Shown piece after piece: positions 21,601 through 36,600 of a stretch of 64,000 nucleotides of DNA (its first letter is position 1; each line of letters starts with the position of its first letter). The notes below the pieces were generated by a model, which saw only the letters and a program-made list of their open reading frames with translations, had not been told where the DNA came from and did no database searches. The position numbers were made by a program, and so were the translations under genes. Source of the stretch: Cladorhizidae sp. MBARI D1340-BT2 (taxonomy: Eukaryota > Porifera > Demospongiae > Poecilosclerida > Cladorhizidae). The stretch is taken from the NCBI GenBank assembly GCA_028752905.1, contig JAQNBH010000002.1:17084430-17148429 (forward strand), given 5' to 3'.

Positions 21601-24600
21601 AGCCTTTAGCACTGTTGACCTTGCCAATGCGTACAATTTCCCTTCCCACATCACCCCTACTGAACTCAGACCTGACATTGTCTGGTGGGATGATGAACGC
21701 AAGTGTGTCTGCGTTTCGACACCTTATTCCACGAAGCTGTGACTAGGAAGGAGGTCAAATACATACCACTACTCTCTGCATGTCAACAATCAGGCTACAC
21801 AGCCAAGCTGATGACATTGGAAATTGGTCCACGTGGCCTGCCAAATCTACGTGGTTTCACAAAGCTTCAAGTCGAACTAAACATCTCCACAACCAAGACT
21901 CGTATTCTATTAGTGCAAGCTGCTAGAGAAGCAATAATTGGCTCCTTTAACATCTGGTGCTGTAGAAATAATAATTATCACTAAATTATTCCTTAATAAT
22001 TTTCTTAATAATTTTTTTTGTTTTTGTTGTTGTTGCTTTTCTGCATGTCATGACATAAGGTCACTTAGTTTGCGGCTTGGAGCAAGTGATTGTGCAATGA
22101 TTTTGTAGAACATTATGACAAGCTGAGCTTGGATGACTCCACCCCTCATTGCTTTGTTTGTACTTGTGCTTTACAATTCAATGAAGTTTATTATTTATAT
22201 TAAATGAGTGACTGAGTGAGTGACTGAGTGAGTGAGTTAGTGATTGACGGGCTAAGTGTCTGAGTGACTGACTTCCTGGACGACTGTGTGTGTGTGTATT
22301 GCCCCATAGTGTGGATACGCGTCATCCATCCTGGACCATATATAAACATATACTGAACAAGGGAAGGAGGTTAGGGGGTATTAAATACAACGATTAATAC
22401 CCTAATAGATCCCCCCCCCCCCTCCCCCCACCTTCCCCAGACTCGCCTCCCCTACCAAAAACCCCAAACGTTAGGAAATTGGACCCAAACGTTAGGAAAT
22501 TGGCAATTATTATTCTTTACAACATAGTTACCTCACAGCTAATTACCACAAGAACAAAAACGTTTATTAAAACAAGCAGCCATATTGTGTGGACTCCTTA
22601 AAAACAAAAGAGAGACAAGACCTACTCTCGGGTTATATTAATGACCCTTTACCATTTAAAATCATGTGCCCAGTGAGATGGACTGTTACGCCTGACCCTT
22701 TACCACCTAAGCAAATTATTTAAGGGGGGGGACAATGGCATTAATTTTTTAATTTGTGATTACCACTTTATAGCTCCATAGATTCTGTAACTTCATGGTA
22801 TGGACTTGATATATAGCTCACAAGATAGGTCTCTCTGTCTGCTCTCTGTTGATACTAAAATATTTTTCATAGATATAACTATAGCCAAGTTACTAGATCT
22901 AAAGTGGAGGGACCTTCAAAACCTGAATGCCTGATGGCCGCATAAATATCTCCAGATCGCAAAGTGCTAAAGATTTGAAATTGGCACCTGTGGCTCTACT
23001 CTGTGTTTTCATTAGGCGCTAAAACGTAAGTATGTGGTCAAGCGCGTGGGTGGAAAATGAGTTTTTATGGATTATTAACGAAATTCATTTTCCACCCGGC
23101 GCGCTTGACCACGTACTTACATTTTAACGCCTAATCAAAACACTCATTGAATAGAGTAGAGCTTCCTTTAGCCACTGGTGCTAATTTCAACTGTCTAGCA
23201 CTTGGCAATCTGGAGATATTTATGCGGCCAATTCAGGCATTCAGGTTTTTGAGGTTCCCTTCACTTGTAGCTCCCGTAACTTGGTTATAGTTATACGTAT
23301 GAAAAATATTTTAGTATCAACAGAGAGCTCAAAGAGAGACCTATCTTTTGAGCTATATATCAAGTCCATACCATGAAGTTTACCGAATCTATGGAGTTAT
23401 AAAGTGGTAACCACACACAGAAAAAAAACATGTGTGTCACTCTCCCCCAAAAATGCCACCGTTGGGAGGAAAAGACCATTTTTTAATACAAATTATTTTT
23501 GAAAAACTTGTTAAATCTTTGAAGCTCCACGATTCTGCCTACTTCACTATATGAACTAGATATACAGCTCATAAGATATGTCTCTCTGTGAGCTCTCTTT
23601 TGATATTAAAACTATTGCATATACTCGACAACACGAGTGTTTTCGAGCTAAAACGTGAATGACGTGAATTTCAGCTGTTAGCACTTTCCAATGAGGAGCT
23701 GCAGAGAATTCGGGCATGCTGGTTTTGAGGTCTCCAACATGTAATATACCTTGCACATTGTTATAGCTATACATTAAAGAGAGCATACAGAGAGAGCTAT
23801 CTTTTGAGCTATATATCCAGTGAAGTGTGCAGAATCCATGGAGCTCCCGAGTCATAAGCAAATTGTTTTAAATAAAATGAAATCGGCCCCCTTAAGAAAG
23901 TAAAAACTAACTCCTCGTTAAGATTCTGCTTGCTGTGTTTATGTCCAGTCAGCCCGATGCGGGCGCTTACCAAGAGTTCAGAGTCCATCAGGTGCAGGTA
24001 GAGCTCCATGTAGTTCAAGATCTCCATCCACAGCCAACCAAACTGCTTGGACTTGTGGGGGAAGGCGGGGAGGTGCTGCAGGAACACCTGTCAGGGTGCG
24101 TTTACGCATGTGTGAGTGTGTGTGTATGTGATATGTATGTGCGTGCATGTATATGTACAGGTATATTGATATGTATATATGTATGCATGTATGCACATGT
24201 ATATTGATATGTATGTGTATATTGATAAGTATGTGTGTATGTATGTGTATGTAGTATGTGTATGCACATGTATATTGATATGTATATGTGTGTATGTATG
24301 CACATGTATATTGATATGTATGTGTATGTGTGTATGTATATTGATATGTATGTGTATGTGTGTATGTACATTGATATGTATGTGTGTGTATATATATATA
24401 TGTATGTGTGTTTGTATGTGTATGTATGTATGTATATGTATATTGATATGTATGTATGTATGTGTATATGTACATTGATATGTATGTGTATATATATATG
24501 TATGTGTATGTATGCATGTATGCACATGTATGTTGATATGTTTGTGTGTACATGTGTGCTACATGTGTGTGCAGGCCTGGACTGGCAATATGGCATACCG

Positions 24601-27600
24601 GGCAATGCCTGGCGGGTGCCTTGACCAACCCCCCCCCCCGCCCCCCTAAAGCTACACAAGTGCCTCATTAAGACATGATTGGTCCCCACAGCTCACTTAA
24701 TTAACGCCAGCCCACTTATGAGGTTGATTAATGCTAGGCTGCATGCACTGCAGAAATAAATTAAAAAATTCAAACTTGAAACAAACACATTGTGAATAAA
24801 TGCCCATTTACACTTCACAAAAATATCCTAAAAGAAGCCCATGCTATAAAAAAGATTTGACTCCTGTGTCCTGTGGCTTGTTCACGGTATTTTGTTATGT
24901 AATTGCTCGCTAGGTTGTTCACACATGTGTGTCAATTGATTGGACGGTTCTGAAATCTGAGTGGAAGCAAAGGAAAGAAATTTATTGGAGGCACAGAAAA
25001 GGCAAGACTGAAAAGGAAAAAGGATTTGGAACGAGATGCAATGGGATGTGCCAAAATAACGGGAAAGTGAGCAGGCCTCATCCAGGTGGTGAGTTATACC
25101 TCCTGCACTGACGTAAATGGTCTGGCTGGCACTTTTTGTTCTTTCCCGGTCAGATTTATTCCCCCAGTCCGTCCCTGAATGCATGGTTGTGGTGTGTGTG
25201 TGTGTGAATGCATGGTTGTGGTGTATGTGTGTGTGAATGCATGGTTGTGGTGTGTGTGAATGCATGGTTGTGGTGTGTGTGTGTGTGTGAATGCATGGTT
25301 GTGGTGTGTGTGTGTGAATGCATGGTTGTGGTGTGTGTGTGTGTGAATGCATGGTTGTGGTGTGTGTGTGTGTGAATGCATGGTTGTGGTGTGTGTGTGT
25401 GAATGCATGGGTGTGGTGTGTGTGTGTGTGAATGCATGGTTGTGGTGTGTGTGTGTGTATATGTACATGTGTGTAACTGTGTAATGTGTGTGTGTGTGTG
25501 GACTAACCTTACAGAGGAGGTTACACGCTCTAACTCTTGTCTCCTCCAGACTAAGTCTGTCTCTAGTCTCTATCTCTTCCAGAAGCCGAGTCAGCATGGG
25601 AAAGAACATCTGAACACACACACACACATACATACAGTAATTAGAGTAATACATAACGACACGTTTCCACCAGCACAACTGGTAAGTATGAAAATTTGAT
25701 GATATTTGTTGGCACACACTTTGTGATTAGTACTAACAGCAGCCCCCAAGCAGACCTGACCAGCTTACTAGCTGTGTGCTGACAGCTAGCTCATTATCAA
25801 CAACAGCCCAAGCAGACCTGACCAGTGCAGCTTACTAGCTGTGTGCATATAGATAGTTCATTATCAACTGCAGCCCCCAAGCAGACCTGACCAGCTTACT
25901 AGCTGTGTGCTGACAGCTAGCTCATTATCAACAACAGCCCAAGCAGACCTGACCAGTGCAGCTTACTAGCTGTGTGCATATAGATGGTTCATTATCAACT
26001 GCAGCCCCAAGCACTCCTGACCAGTGCAGCTTACTAGCTGTGTGCATATAGATAGTTCATTATAAACTGCAGCCCCCAAGCACTCCTGTCCAGTGCATAG
26101 CTAGCTGTGTGCTGATAGCTAGTTCTAATTCCCATTGTTGATATTTATCCTAAATGATGCACACTTAAGCAGGTCCATGGAATGCGTCAAAACATGTTTG
26201 TTTTCTAATAATACATAAAACAATTGAGAACTAAAAATTAATAAGTAAAAAATAAAAATAAAATTATCTTCTTCGCGTTCTAATTTTTATATAGCAGAGT
26301 GGTCGAGGACTACACCAAATCAGAGTGTACTAACTGAGAGCTCCTGGGACTCCAGGACTTACAAGGGGGTCGATAAACCAGTAGGCGGTTAAAAACAACA
26401 ACTTGTCTTTTCCACTATATATTCTGCACACATCATAGTAGTATGGACTTGATATATGCTCAAAAGATAGATCTCTCTGTGTGCCCTCTTTCAATACTAA
26501 AACATTTTTCATAAGTATAACTATAGCCAAGTTACGGGAGCTACAAGTGGAGGGAACTTCAAAACCTAAATGCCTGCAAAATATCTTCAGATTGCAAAAA
26601 TTAGCACCTATGGCTAGAGGAAGCTCTCCTCTACACAACGAGTGTTTTCATTAGGCGCTAAAATGTAAGTATGTGGTCAAGCGTGCGAGTGGAAAATGAG
26701 TTTTATGGATTATTAACGAAATTCATTTTCCACCCGCACGCTTGACCACGTACTTACGCTCAGCTCTCTATTTGTGAACAGTTCTCTAAAGAGTATCTTG
26801 TACAATTCAATACTGCCAAAACTCAGCTACTTTATTTCATTCGCTCTCAACTGACTGCTTGCTCTGCTGGTTCTGTGCATTTCTTAGGTGATCTGCTATC
26901 CTTCAGCAACTCTGTTACCTATTTAGGTCACACTCTGACCAGCAATTTGAGTGATTCTCATGATTCTCATGATATTTCTAATGCAATCAAGGTCTTGTAT
27001 CGGAAAGCTAACTGTGTCCTTCAGACGTTTTCTCCCTGCAGTCCTGTCATCAAAACCTTATTGTTCGAGACATACTGTATGTCACTCTCTGGAGCAGTCA
27101 CTTGGAATCTTAGTTACAAGCAGTTGGGGTTATTAGAGATCGCGTTCAACATTACAACATCCCGAGAAAAATTTGGAACCTACCGAGACAGGCACACACG
27201 TGACCAGGATTGTACATCAAGTTGCTGGTGTCCCCAGTGTATTTAAGCGTTTAATCAAGAGGTTGTTTCATTTTATTAAACGAGCTAGCAAATCAGAATT
27301 TCTCTTACTGAATGTGGACCATGACCTCAGTGATAGCAACAGAATTTATCTTACTGAATGTGGACCATGACCTCAGTGATAGCAACAGAATTTATCTTAC
27401 TGAATGTGAACCATGACCTCAGTGATAGCAACAGAATTTATCTTACTGAATGTGAACCCCATGACCTCAGTGATAGCGACAGAATTTATCTTACTGAATG
27501 TGAACCCCATGACCTCAGTGATAGCGACAGAATTTTACTGAATGTGGACCATGACCTCAGTGATAGCAATAGAATTTATCTTACTGAATGTGAACCCCAT

Positions 27601-30600
27601 GACCTCAGTGATAGCAACAGAATTTATCTTACTGAATGTGAACCATGACCTCAGTGATAGCAACAGAATTTATCTTACTGAATGTGGACCATGACCTCAG
27701 TGATAGCAACAGAATTTATCTTACTGAATGTGGACCATGACCTCAGTGATAGCAACAGAATTTATCTTACTGAATGTGGACCATGACCTCAGTGATAGCA
27801 ACAGAATTTATCTTACTGAATGTGAACCATGACCTCAGTGATAGCAACAGAATTTATCTTACTGAATGTGAACCCCATGACCTCAGTGATAGCAACAGAA
27901 TTTATCTTACTGAATGTGGACCATGACCTCAGTGATAGCAACAAAATTTATCTTACTGAATGTGGACCATGACCTCAGTGATAGCAACAGAATTTATCTT
28001 ACTGAATGTGGACCATGACCTCAGTGATAGCAACAGAATTTATCTTACTGAATGTGGACCATGACCTCAGTGATAGCAACAGAATTTATCTTACTGAATG
28101 TGAACCATGACCTCAGTGATAGCAACAGAATTTATCTTACTGAATGTGAACCCCATGACCTCAGTGATAGCAACAGAATTTATCTTACTGAATGTGGACC
28201 CCATGACCTCAGTGATAGCAACAGAATTTATAAAGTGGTAACCACTTCCACACACACACCAAATACATATGGTATAGTCCTCCCCCAAAAATGGTCCTGT
28301 CCCCCCTGAAGTTAACACCAGTGGCTAGAGGAAGCCTACTACATACAATGTGTTTATTCATTAGGCGCTAAAACTTGATTACATGGTCAAGCGTGCGGCT
28401 GGAAAATAATTTTAAGGAATTTTAAGGCAATTCATTTTCCAACTGCGCTTGACCACGTACTCAAGTTTCAGTGCAACAGAATTTATCTTACTGAATGTGG
28501 ACCATGACCTCAGTGATAGCAACAGAATTTATCTTACTGAATGTGGACCATGACCTCAGTGATAGCAACAGAATTTATCTTACTGAATGTGGACCATGAC
28601 CTCAGTGATAGCAACAGAATTTATAAAGTGGTAACCACTTCCACACACACACCAAATACATATGGTATAGTCCTCCCCCAATAATGGTCCTGTCCCCCCT
28701 GAAGTTAACACCAGTGGCTAGAGGAAGCCTACTACATACAATGTGTTTATTCATTAGGCGCTAAAACTTGATTACATGGTCAAGCTTGCGGCTGGAAAAT
28801 AATTTTAAGGAATTTTAAGGCAATTCATTTTCCAACTGCGCTTGACCACGTACTCAAGTTTCAGTGCAACAGAATTTATCTTACTGAATGTGGACCATGA
28901 CCTCAGTGATAGCAACAGAATTTATCTTACTGAATGTGGAACTGACCTCAGTGATAGCAACAGAATTTATCTTACTGAATGTGGACCATGACCTCAGTGA
29001 TAGCAACAGAATTTATCTTACTGAATGTGAACCCCATGACCTCAGTGATAGCGACAGAATTTATCTTACTGAATGTGAACCCCATGACCTCAGTGATAGC
29101 GACAGAATTTATCTTACTGAATGTGAGCCATGACCTCAGTGATAGCAATAGAATTTATCTTACTGAATGTGAACCATGACCTCAGGATAGCAACAGAATT
29201 TATCTTACTGAATGTGAACCATGACCTCAGTGATAGCAACAGAATTTATCTTACTGAATGTGGACCATGACCTCAGTGATAGCAACAGAATTTATCTTAC
29301 TGAATGTGGACCATGACCTCAGTGATAGCAACAGAATTTATCTTACTGAATGTGGACCATGACCTCAGTGATAGCAACAAAATTTATCTTACTGAATGTG
29401 GACCATGACCTCAGTGATAGCAACAGAATTTATCTTACTGAATGTGGACCATGACCTCAGTGATAGCAACAGAATTTATCTTACTGAATGTGGACCATGA
29501 CCTCAGTGATAGCAACAGAATTTATCTTACTGAATGTGAACCATGACCTCAGTGATAGCAACAGAATTTATCTTACTGAATGTGGACCATGACCTCAGTG
29601 ATAGCAACAGAATTTATCTTACTGAATGTGAACCCCATGACCTCAGTGATAGCAACAGAATTTATCTTACTGAATGTGAACCATGACCTCAGTGATAGCA
29701 ACAGAATTTATCTTACTGAATGTGAACCATGACCTCAGTGATAGCAACAGAATTTATAAAGTGGTAACCACTTCCACACACACACCAAATACATATGGTA
29801 TAGTCCTCCCCCAAAAATGGTCCTGTCCCCCCTGAAGTTAACACCAGTGGCTAGAGGAAGCCTACTACATACAATGTGTTTATTCATTAGGCGCTAAAAC
29901 TTGATTACATGGTCAAGCGTGCGGCTGGAAAATAATTTTAAGCAATTTTAAGGCAATTCATTTTCCAACTGCGCTTGACCACAAACTCAAGTTTCAGTGC
30001 AACAGAATTTATCTTACTGAATGTGGACCATGACCTCAGTGATAGCAACAGAATTTATCTTACTGAATGTGAACCCCATGACCTCAGTGATAGCAACAGA
30101 ATTTATCTTACTGAATGTGAACCATGACCTCAGTGATAGCAACAGAATTTATAAAGTGGTAACCACTTCCACACACACACCAAATACATATGGTATAGTC
30201 CTCCCCCAAAAATGGTCCTGTCCCCCCTGAAGTTAACACCAGTGGCTAGAGGAAGCCTACTACATACAATGTGTTTATTCATTAGGCGCTAAAACTTGAT
30301 TACATGGTCAAGCGTGCGGCTGGAAAATAATTTTAAGGAATTTTAAGGCAATTCATTTTCCAACTGCGCTTGACCACGTACTCAAGTTTCAGTGCAACAG
30401 AATTTATCTTACTGAATGTGGACCATGACCTCAGTGATAGCAACAGAATTTATCTTACTGAATGTGGACCATGACCTCAGTGATAGCAACAGAATTTATC
30501 TTACTGAATGTGAACCATGACCTCAGTGATAGCAACAGAATTTATCTTACTGAATGTGGACCATGACCTCAGTGATAGCAACAGAATTTATCTTACTGAA

Positions 30601-33600
30601 TGTGAGCCATGACCTCAGTGATAGCAACAGAATTTATCTTACTGAATGTGAACCATGACCTCAGGATAGCAACAGAATTTATCTTACTGAATGTGAACCA
30701 TGACCTCAGGATAGCAACAGAATTTATCTTACTGAATGTGAACCATGACCTCAGTGATAGCAACAGAATTTATCTTACTGAATGTGGACCATGACCTCAG
30801 TGATAGCAACAAAATTTATCTTACTGAATGTGGACCATGATCTCAGTGATAGCAACAGAATTTATCTTACTGAATGTGGACCATGACCTCAGTGATAGCA
30901 ACAGAATTTATCTTACTGAATGTGAACCCCATGACCTCAGTGATAGCAACAGAATTTATCTTACTGAATGTGGACCATGACCTCAGTGATAGCAACAGAA
31001 TTTATCTTACTGAATGTGAACCATGACCTCAGTGATAGCAACAGAATTTATCTTACTGAATGTGAACCATGACCTCAGGATAGCAACAGAATTTATCTTA
31101 CTGAATGTGAACCATGACCTCAGTGATAGCAACAGAATTTATCTTACTGAATGTGGACCATGACCTCAGTGATAGCAACAGAATTTATCTTACTGAATGT
31201 GGACCATGACCTCAGTGATAGCAACAGAATTTATCTTACTGAATGTGAACCATGACCTCAGTGATAGCAACAGAATTTATAAAGTGGTAACCACTTCCAC
31301 ACACACACCAAATACATATGGTATAGTCCTCCCCCCAAAATGGTCCTGTCCCCCCTGAAGTTAACACCAGTGGCTAGAGGAAGCCCACTACATACAATGT
31401 GTTTATTCATTAGGCGCTAAAACTTGATTACATGGTCAAGCGTGCGGCTGGAAAATAATTTTAAGCAATTTTAAGGCAATTCATTTTCCAACTGCGCTTG
31501 ACCACAAACTCAAGTTTCAGTGCAACAGAATTTATCTTACTGAATGTGGACCATGACCTCAGTGATAGCAACAGAATTTATCTTACTGAATGTGAACCAT
31601 GACCTCAGTGATAGCAACAGAATTTATCTTACTGAATGTGAACCCCATGACCTCAGTGATAGCAACAGAATTTATCTTACTGAATGTGGACCATGACCTC
31701 AGTGATAGCAACAGAATTTATCTTACTGAATGTGAACCCCATGACCTCAGTGATAGCAACAGAATTTATCTTACTGAATGTGGACCATGACCTCAGTGAT
31801 AGCAACAGAATTTATCTTACTGAATGTGAACCCCATGACCTCAGTGATAGCAACAGAATTTATCTTACTGAATGTGGACCATGACCTCAGTGATAGCAAC
31901 AGAATTTATCTTACTGAATGTGGACCATGACCTCAGTGATAGCAACAGAATTTATCTTACTGAATGTGAACCATGACCTCAGTGAAAGCAACAGAATTTA
32001 TCTTACTGAATGTGAACCATGACCTCAGTGATAGCAACATAATTTATCTTACTGAATGTGAACCCCATGACCTCAGTGATAGCAACAGAATTTATCTTAC
32101 TGAATGTGGACCATGACCTCAGTGATAGCAACAGAATTTATCTTACTGAATGTGAACCCCATGACCTCAGTGATAGCAACAGAATTTATCTTACTGAATG
32201 TGAACCCCATGACCTCAGTGATAGCAACAGAATTTATCTAACTGAATGTGGACCATGACCTCAGTGATAGCAACAGAATTTATCTTACTGAATGTGAACC
32301 ATGACCTCAGTGATAGCAACAGAATTTATCTTACTGAATGTGAACCATGACCTCAGTGATAGCAACAGAATTTATCTTACTGAATGTGAACCCCATGACC
32401 TCAGTGATAGCAACAGAATTTATCTTACTGAATGTGAACCATGACCTCAGTGATAGCAACAGAATTTATCTTACTGAATGTGAACCATGACCTCAGTGAT
32501 AGCAACAGAATTTATCTTACTGAATGTGAACCCCATGACCTCAGTGATAGCAACAGAATTTATCTTACTGAATGTGGACCCCATGACCTCAGTGATAGCA
32601 ACAGAATTTATAAAGTGGTAACCACTTCCACACACACACCAAATACATATGGTATAGTCCTCCCCCAAAAATGGTCCTGTCCCCCCTGAAGTTAACACCA
32701 GTGGCTAGAGGAAGCCTACTACATACAATGTGTTTATTCATTAGGCGCTAAAACTTGATTACATGGTCAAGCGTGCGGCTGGAAAATAATTTTAAGGAAT
32801 TTTAAGGCAATTCATTTTCCAACTGCGCTTGACCACGTACTCAAGTTTCAGTGCAACAGAATTTATCTTACTGAATGTGGACCATGACCTCAGTGATAGC
32901 AACAGAATTTATCTTACTGAATGTGGACCATGACCTCAGTGATAGCAACAGAATTTATCTTACTGAATGTGGACCATGACCTCAGTGATAGCAACAGAAT
33001 TTATAAAGTGGTAACCACTTCCACACACACACCAAATACATATGGTATAGTCCTCCCCCAATAATGGTCCTGTCCCCCCTGAAGTTAACACCAGTGGCTA
33101 GAGGAAGCCTACTACATACAATGTGTTTATTCATTAGGCGCTAAAACTTGATTACATGGTCAAGCTTGCGGCTGGAAAATAATTTTAAGGAATTTTAAGG
33201 CAATTCATTTTCCAACTGCGCTTGACCACGTACTCAAGTTTCAGTGCAACAGAATTTATCTTACTGAATGTGGACCATGACCTCAGTGATAGCAACAGAA
33301 TTTATCTTACTGAATGTGGAACTGACCTCAGTGATAGCAACAGAATTTATCTTACTGAATGTGGACCATGACCTCAGTGATAGCAACAGAATTTATCTTA
33401 CTGAATGTGAACCCCATGACCTCAGTGATAGCGACAGAATTTATCTTACTGAATGTGAACCCCATGACCTCAGTGATAGCAATAGAATTTATCTTACTGA
33501 ATGTGAACCATGACCTCAGGATAGCAACAGAATTTATCTTACTGAATGTGAACCATGACCTCAGTGATAGCAACAGAATTTATCTTACTGAATGTGGACC

Positions 33601-36600
33601 ATGACCTCAGTGATAGCAACAGAATTTATCTTACTGAATGTGGACCATGACCTCAGTGATAGCAACAGAATTTATCTTACTGAATGTGGACCATGACCTC
33701 AGTGATAGCAACAAAATTTATCTTACTGAATGTGGACCATGACCTCAGTGATAGCAACAGAATTTATCTTACTGAATGTGGACCATGACCTCAGTGATAG
33801 CAACAGAATTTATCTTACTGAATGTGGACCATGACCTCAGTGATAGCAACAGAATTTATCTTACTGAATGTGAACCATGACCTCAGTGATAGCAACAGAA
33901 TTTATCTTACTGAATGTGGACCATGACCTCAGTGATAGCAACAGAATTTATCTTACTGAATGTGAACCCCATGACCTCAGTGATAGCAACAGAATTTATC
34001 TTACTGAATGTGAACCATGACCTCAGTGATAGCAACAGAATTTATCTTACTGAATGTGAACCATGACCTCAGTGATAGCAACAGAATTTATAAAGTGGTA
34101 ACCACTTCCACACACACACCAAATACATATGGTATAGTCCTCCCCCAAAAATGGTCCTGTCCCCCCTGAAGTTAACACCAGTGGCTAGAGGAAGCCTACT
34201 ACATACAATGTGTTTATTCATTAGGCGCTAAAACTTGATTACATGGTCAAGCGTGCGGCTGGAAAATAATTTTAAGCAATTTTAAGGCAATTCATTTTCC
34301 AACTGCGCTTGACCACAAACTCAAGTTTCAGTGCAACAGAATTTATCTTACTGAATGTGGACCATGACCTCAGTGATAGCAACAGAATTTATCTTACTGA
34401 ATGTGAACCCCATGACCTCAGTGATAGCAACAGAATTTATCTTACTGAATGTGAACCATGACCTCAGTGATAGCAACAGAATTTATAAAGTGGTAACCAC
34501 TTCCACACACACACCAAATACATATGGTATAGTCCTCCCCCAAAAATGGTCCTGTCCCCCCTGAAGTTAACACCAGTGGCTAGAGGAAGCCTACTACATA
34601 CAATGTGTTTATTCATTAGGCGCTAAAACTTGATTACATGGTCAAGCGTGCGGCTGGAAAATAATTTTAAGGAATTTTAAGGCAATTCATTTTCCAACTG
34701 CGCTTGACCACGTACTCAAGTTTCAGTGCAACAGAATTTATCTTACTGAATGTGGACCATGACCTCAGTGATAGCAACAGAATTTATCTTACTGAATGTG
34801 GACCATGACCTCAGTGATAGCAACAGAATTTATCTTACTGAATGTGAACCATGACCTCAGTGATAGCAACAGAATTTATCTTACTGAATGTGGACCATGA
34901 CCTCAGTGATAGCAACAGAATTTATCTTACTGAATGTGAGCCATGACCTCAGTGATAGCAACAGAATTTATCTTACTGAATGTGAACCATGACCTCAGGA
35001 TAGCAACAGAATTTATCTTACTGAATGTGAACCATGACCTCAGGATAGCAACAGAATTTATCTTACTGAATGTGAACCATGACCTCAGTGATAGCAACAG
35101 AATTTATCTTACTGAATGTGGACCATGACCTCAGTGATAGCAACAAAATTTATCTTACTGAATGTGGACCATGATCTCAGTGATAGCAACAGAATTTATC
35201 TTACTGAATGTGGACCATGACCTCAGTGATAGCAACAGAATTTATCTTACTGAATGTGGACCATGACCTCAGTGATAGCAACAGAATTTATCTTACTGAA
35301 TGTGGACCATGACCTCAGTGATAGCAACAGAATTTATCTTACTGAATGTGAACCATGACCTCAGTGATAGCAACAGAATTTATCTTACTGAATGTGAACC
35401 ATGACCTCAGGATAGCAACAGAATTTATCTTACTGAATGTGAACCATGACCTCAGTGATAGCAACAGAATTTATCTTACTGAATGTGGACCATGACCTCA
35501 GTGATAGCAACAGAATTTATCTTACTGAATGTGGACCATGACCTCAGTGATAGCAACAGAATTTATCTTACTGAATGTGAACCATGACCTCAGTGATAGC
35601 AACAGAATTTATAAAGTGGTAACCACTTCCACACACACACCAAATACATATGGTATAGTCCTCCCCCAAAAATGGTCCTGTCCCCCCTGAAGTTAACACC
35701 AGTGGCTAGAGGAAGCCCACTACATACAATGTGTTTATTCATTAGGCGCTAAAACTTGATTACATGGTCAAGCGTGCGGCTGGAAAATAATTTTAAGCAA
35801 TTTTAAGGCAATTCATTTTCCAACTGCGCTTGACCACAAACTCAAGTTTCAGTGCAACAGAATTTATCTTACTGAATGTGGACCATGACCTCAGTGATAG
35901 CAACAGAATTTATCTTACTGAATGTGAACCATGACCTCAGTGATAGCAACAGAATTTATCTTACTGAATGTGAACCCCATGACCTCAGTGATAGCAACAG
36001 AATTTATCTTACTGAATGTGGACCATGACCTCAGTGATAGCAACAGAATTTATCTTACTGAATGTGAACCCCATGACCTCAGTGATAGCAACAGAATTTA
36101 TCTTACTGAATGTGGACCATGACCTCAGTGATAGCAACAGAATTTATCTTACTGAATGTGAACCCCATGACCTCAGTGATAGCAACAGAATTTATCTTAC
36201 TGAATGTGGACCATGACCTCAGTGATAGCAACAGAATTTATCTTACTGAATGTGGACCATGACCTCAGTGATAGCAACAGAATTTATCTTACTGAATGTG
36301 AACCATGACCTCAGTGAAAGCAACAGAATTTATCTTACTGAATGTGAACCATGACCTCAGTGATAGCAACATAATTTATCTTACTGAATGTGAACCCCAT
36401 GACCTCAGTGATAGCAACAGAATTTATCTTACTGAATGTGGACCATGACCTCAGTGATAGCAACAGAATTTATCTTACTGAATGTGAACCCCATGACCTC
36501 AGTGATAGCAACAGAATTTATCTTACTGAATGTGAACCCCATGACCTCAGTGATAGCAACAGAATTTATCTAACTGAATGTGGACCATGACCTCAGTGAT

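Larger units (their letters stand above)
24088..25507 (-). other. GBF1 intron with TG-rich arrays
   Basis: Contains the 24.1-24.56 kb TG array and the 25.18-25.5 kb TGCATGGTTGTGG array. In between (24575-24760) the sequence CAGGCCTGGACTGGCAAT with a poly-C stretch looks like the end of a non-autonomous hAT-type element, but no second end was found. Confidence 0.6.

Noticed and set aside
23978..24689. Long Thr/His/Tyr-rich ORFs on both strands
   Set aside because: Translations of the TG/TATG microsatellite. Only the part from 23971 to 24087 on minus is a real exon.
24575..24760. hAT-type MITE starting CAGGCCTGGACTGGC
   Set aside because: Only one end is recognisable; no inverted partner or target duplication was found.
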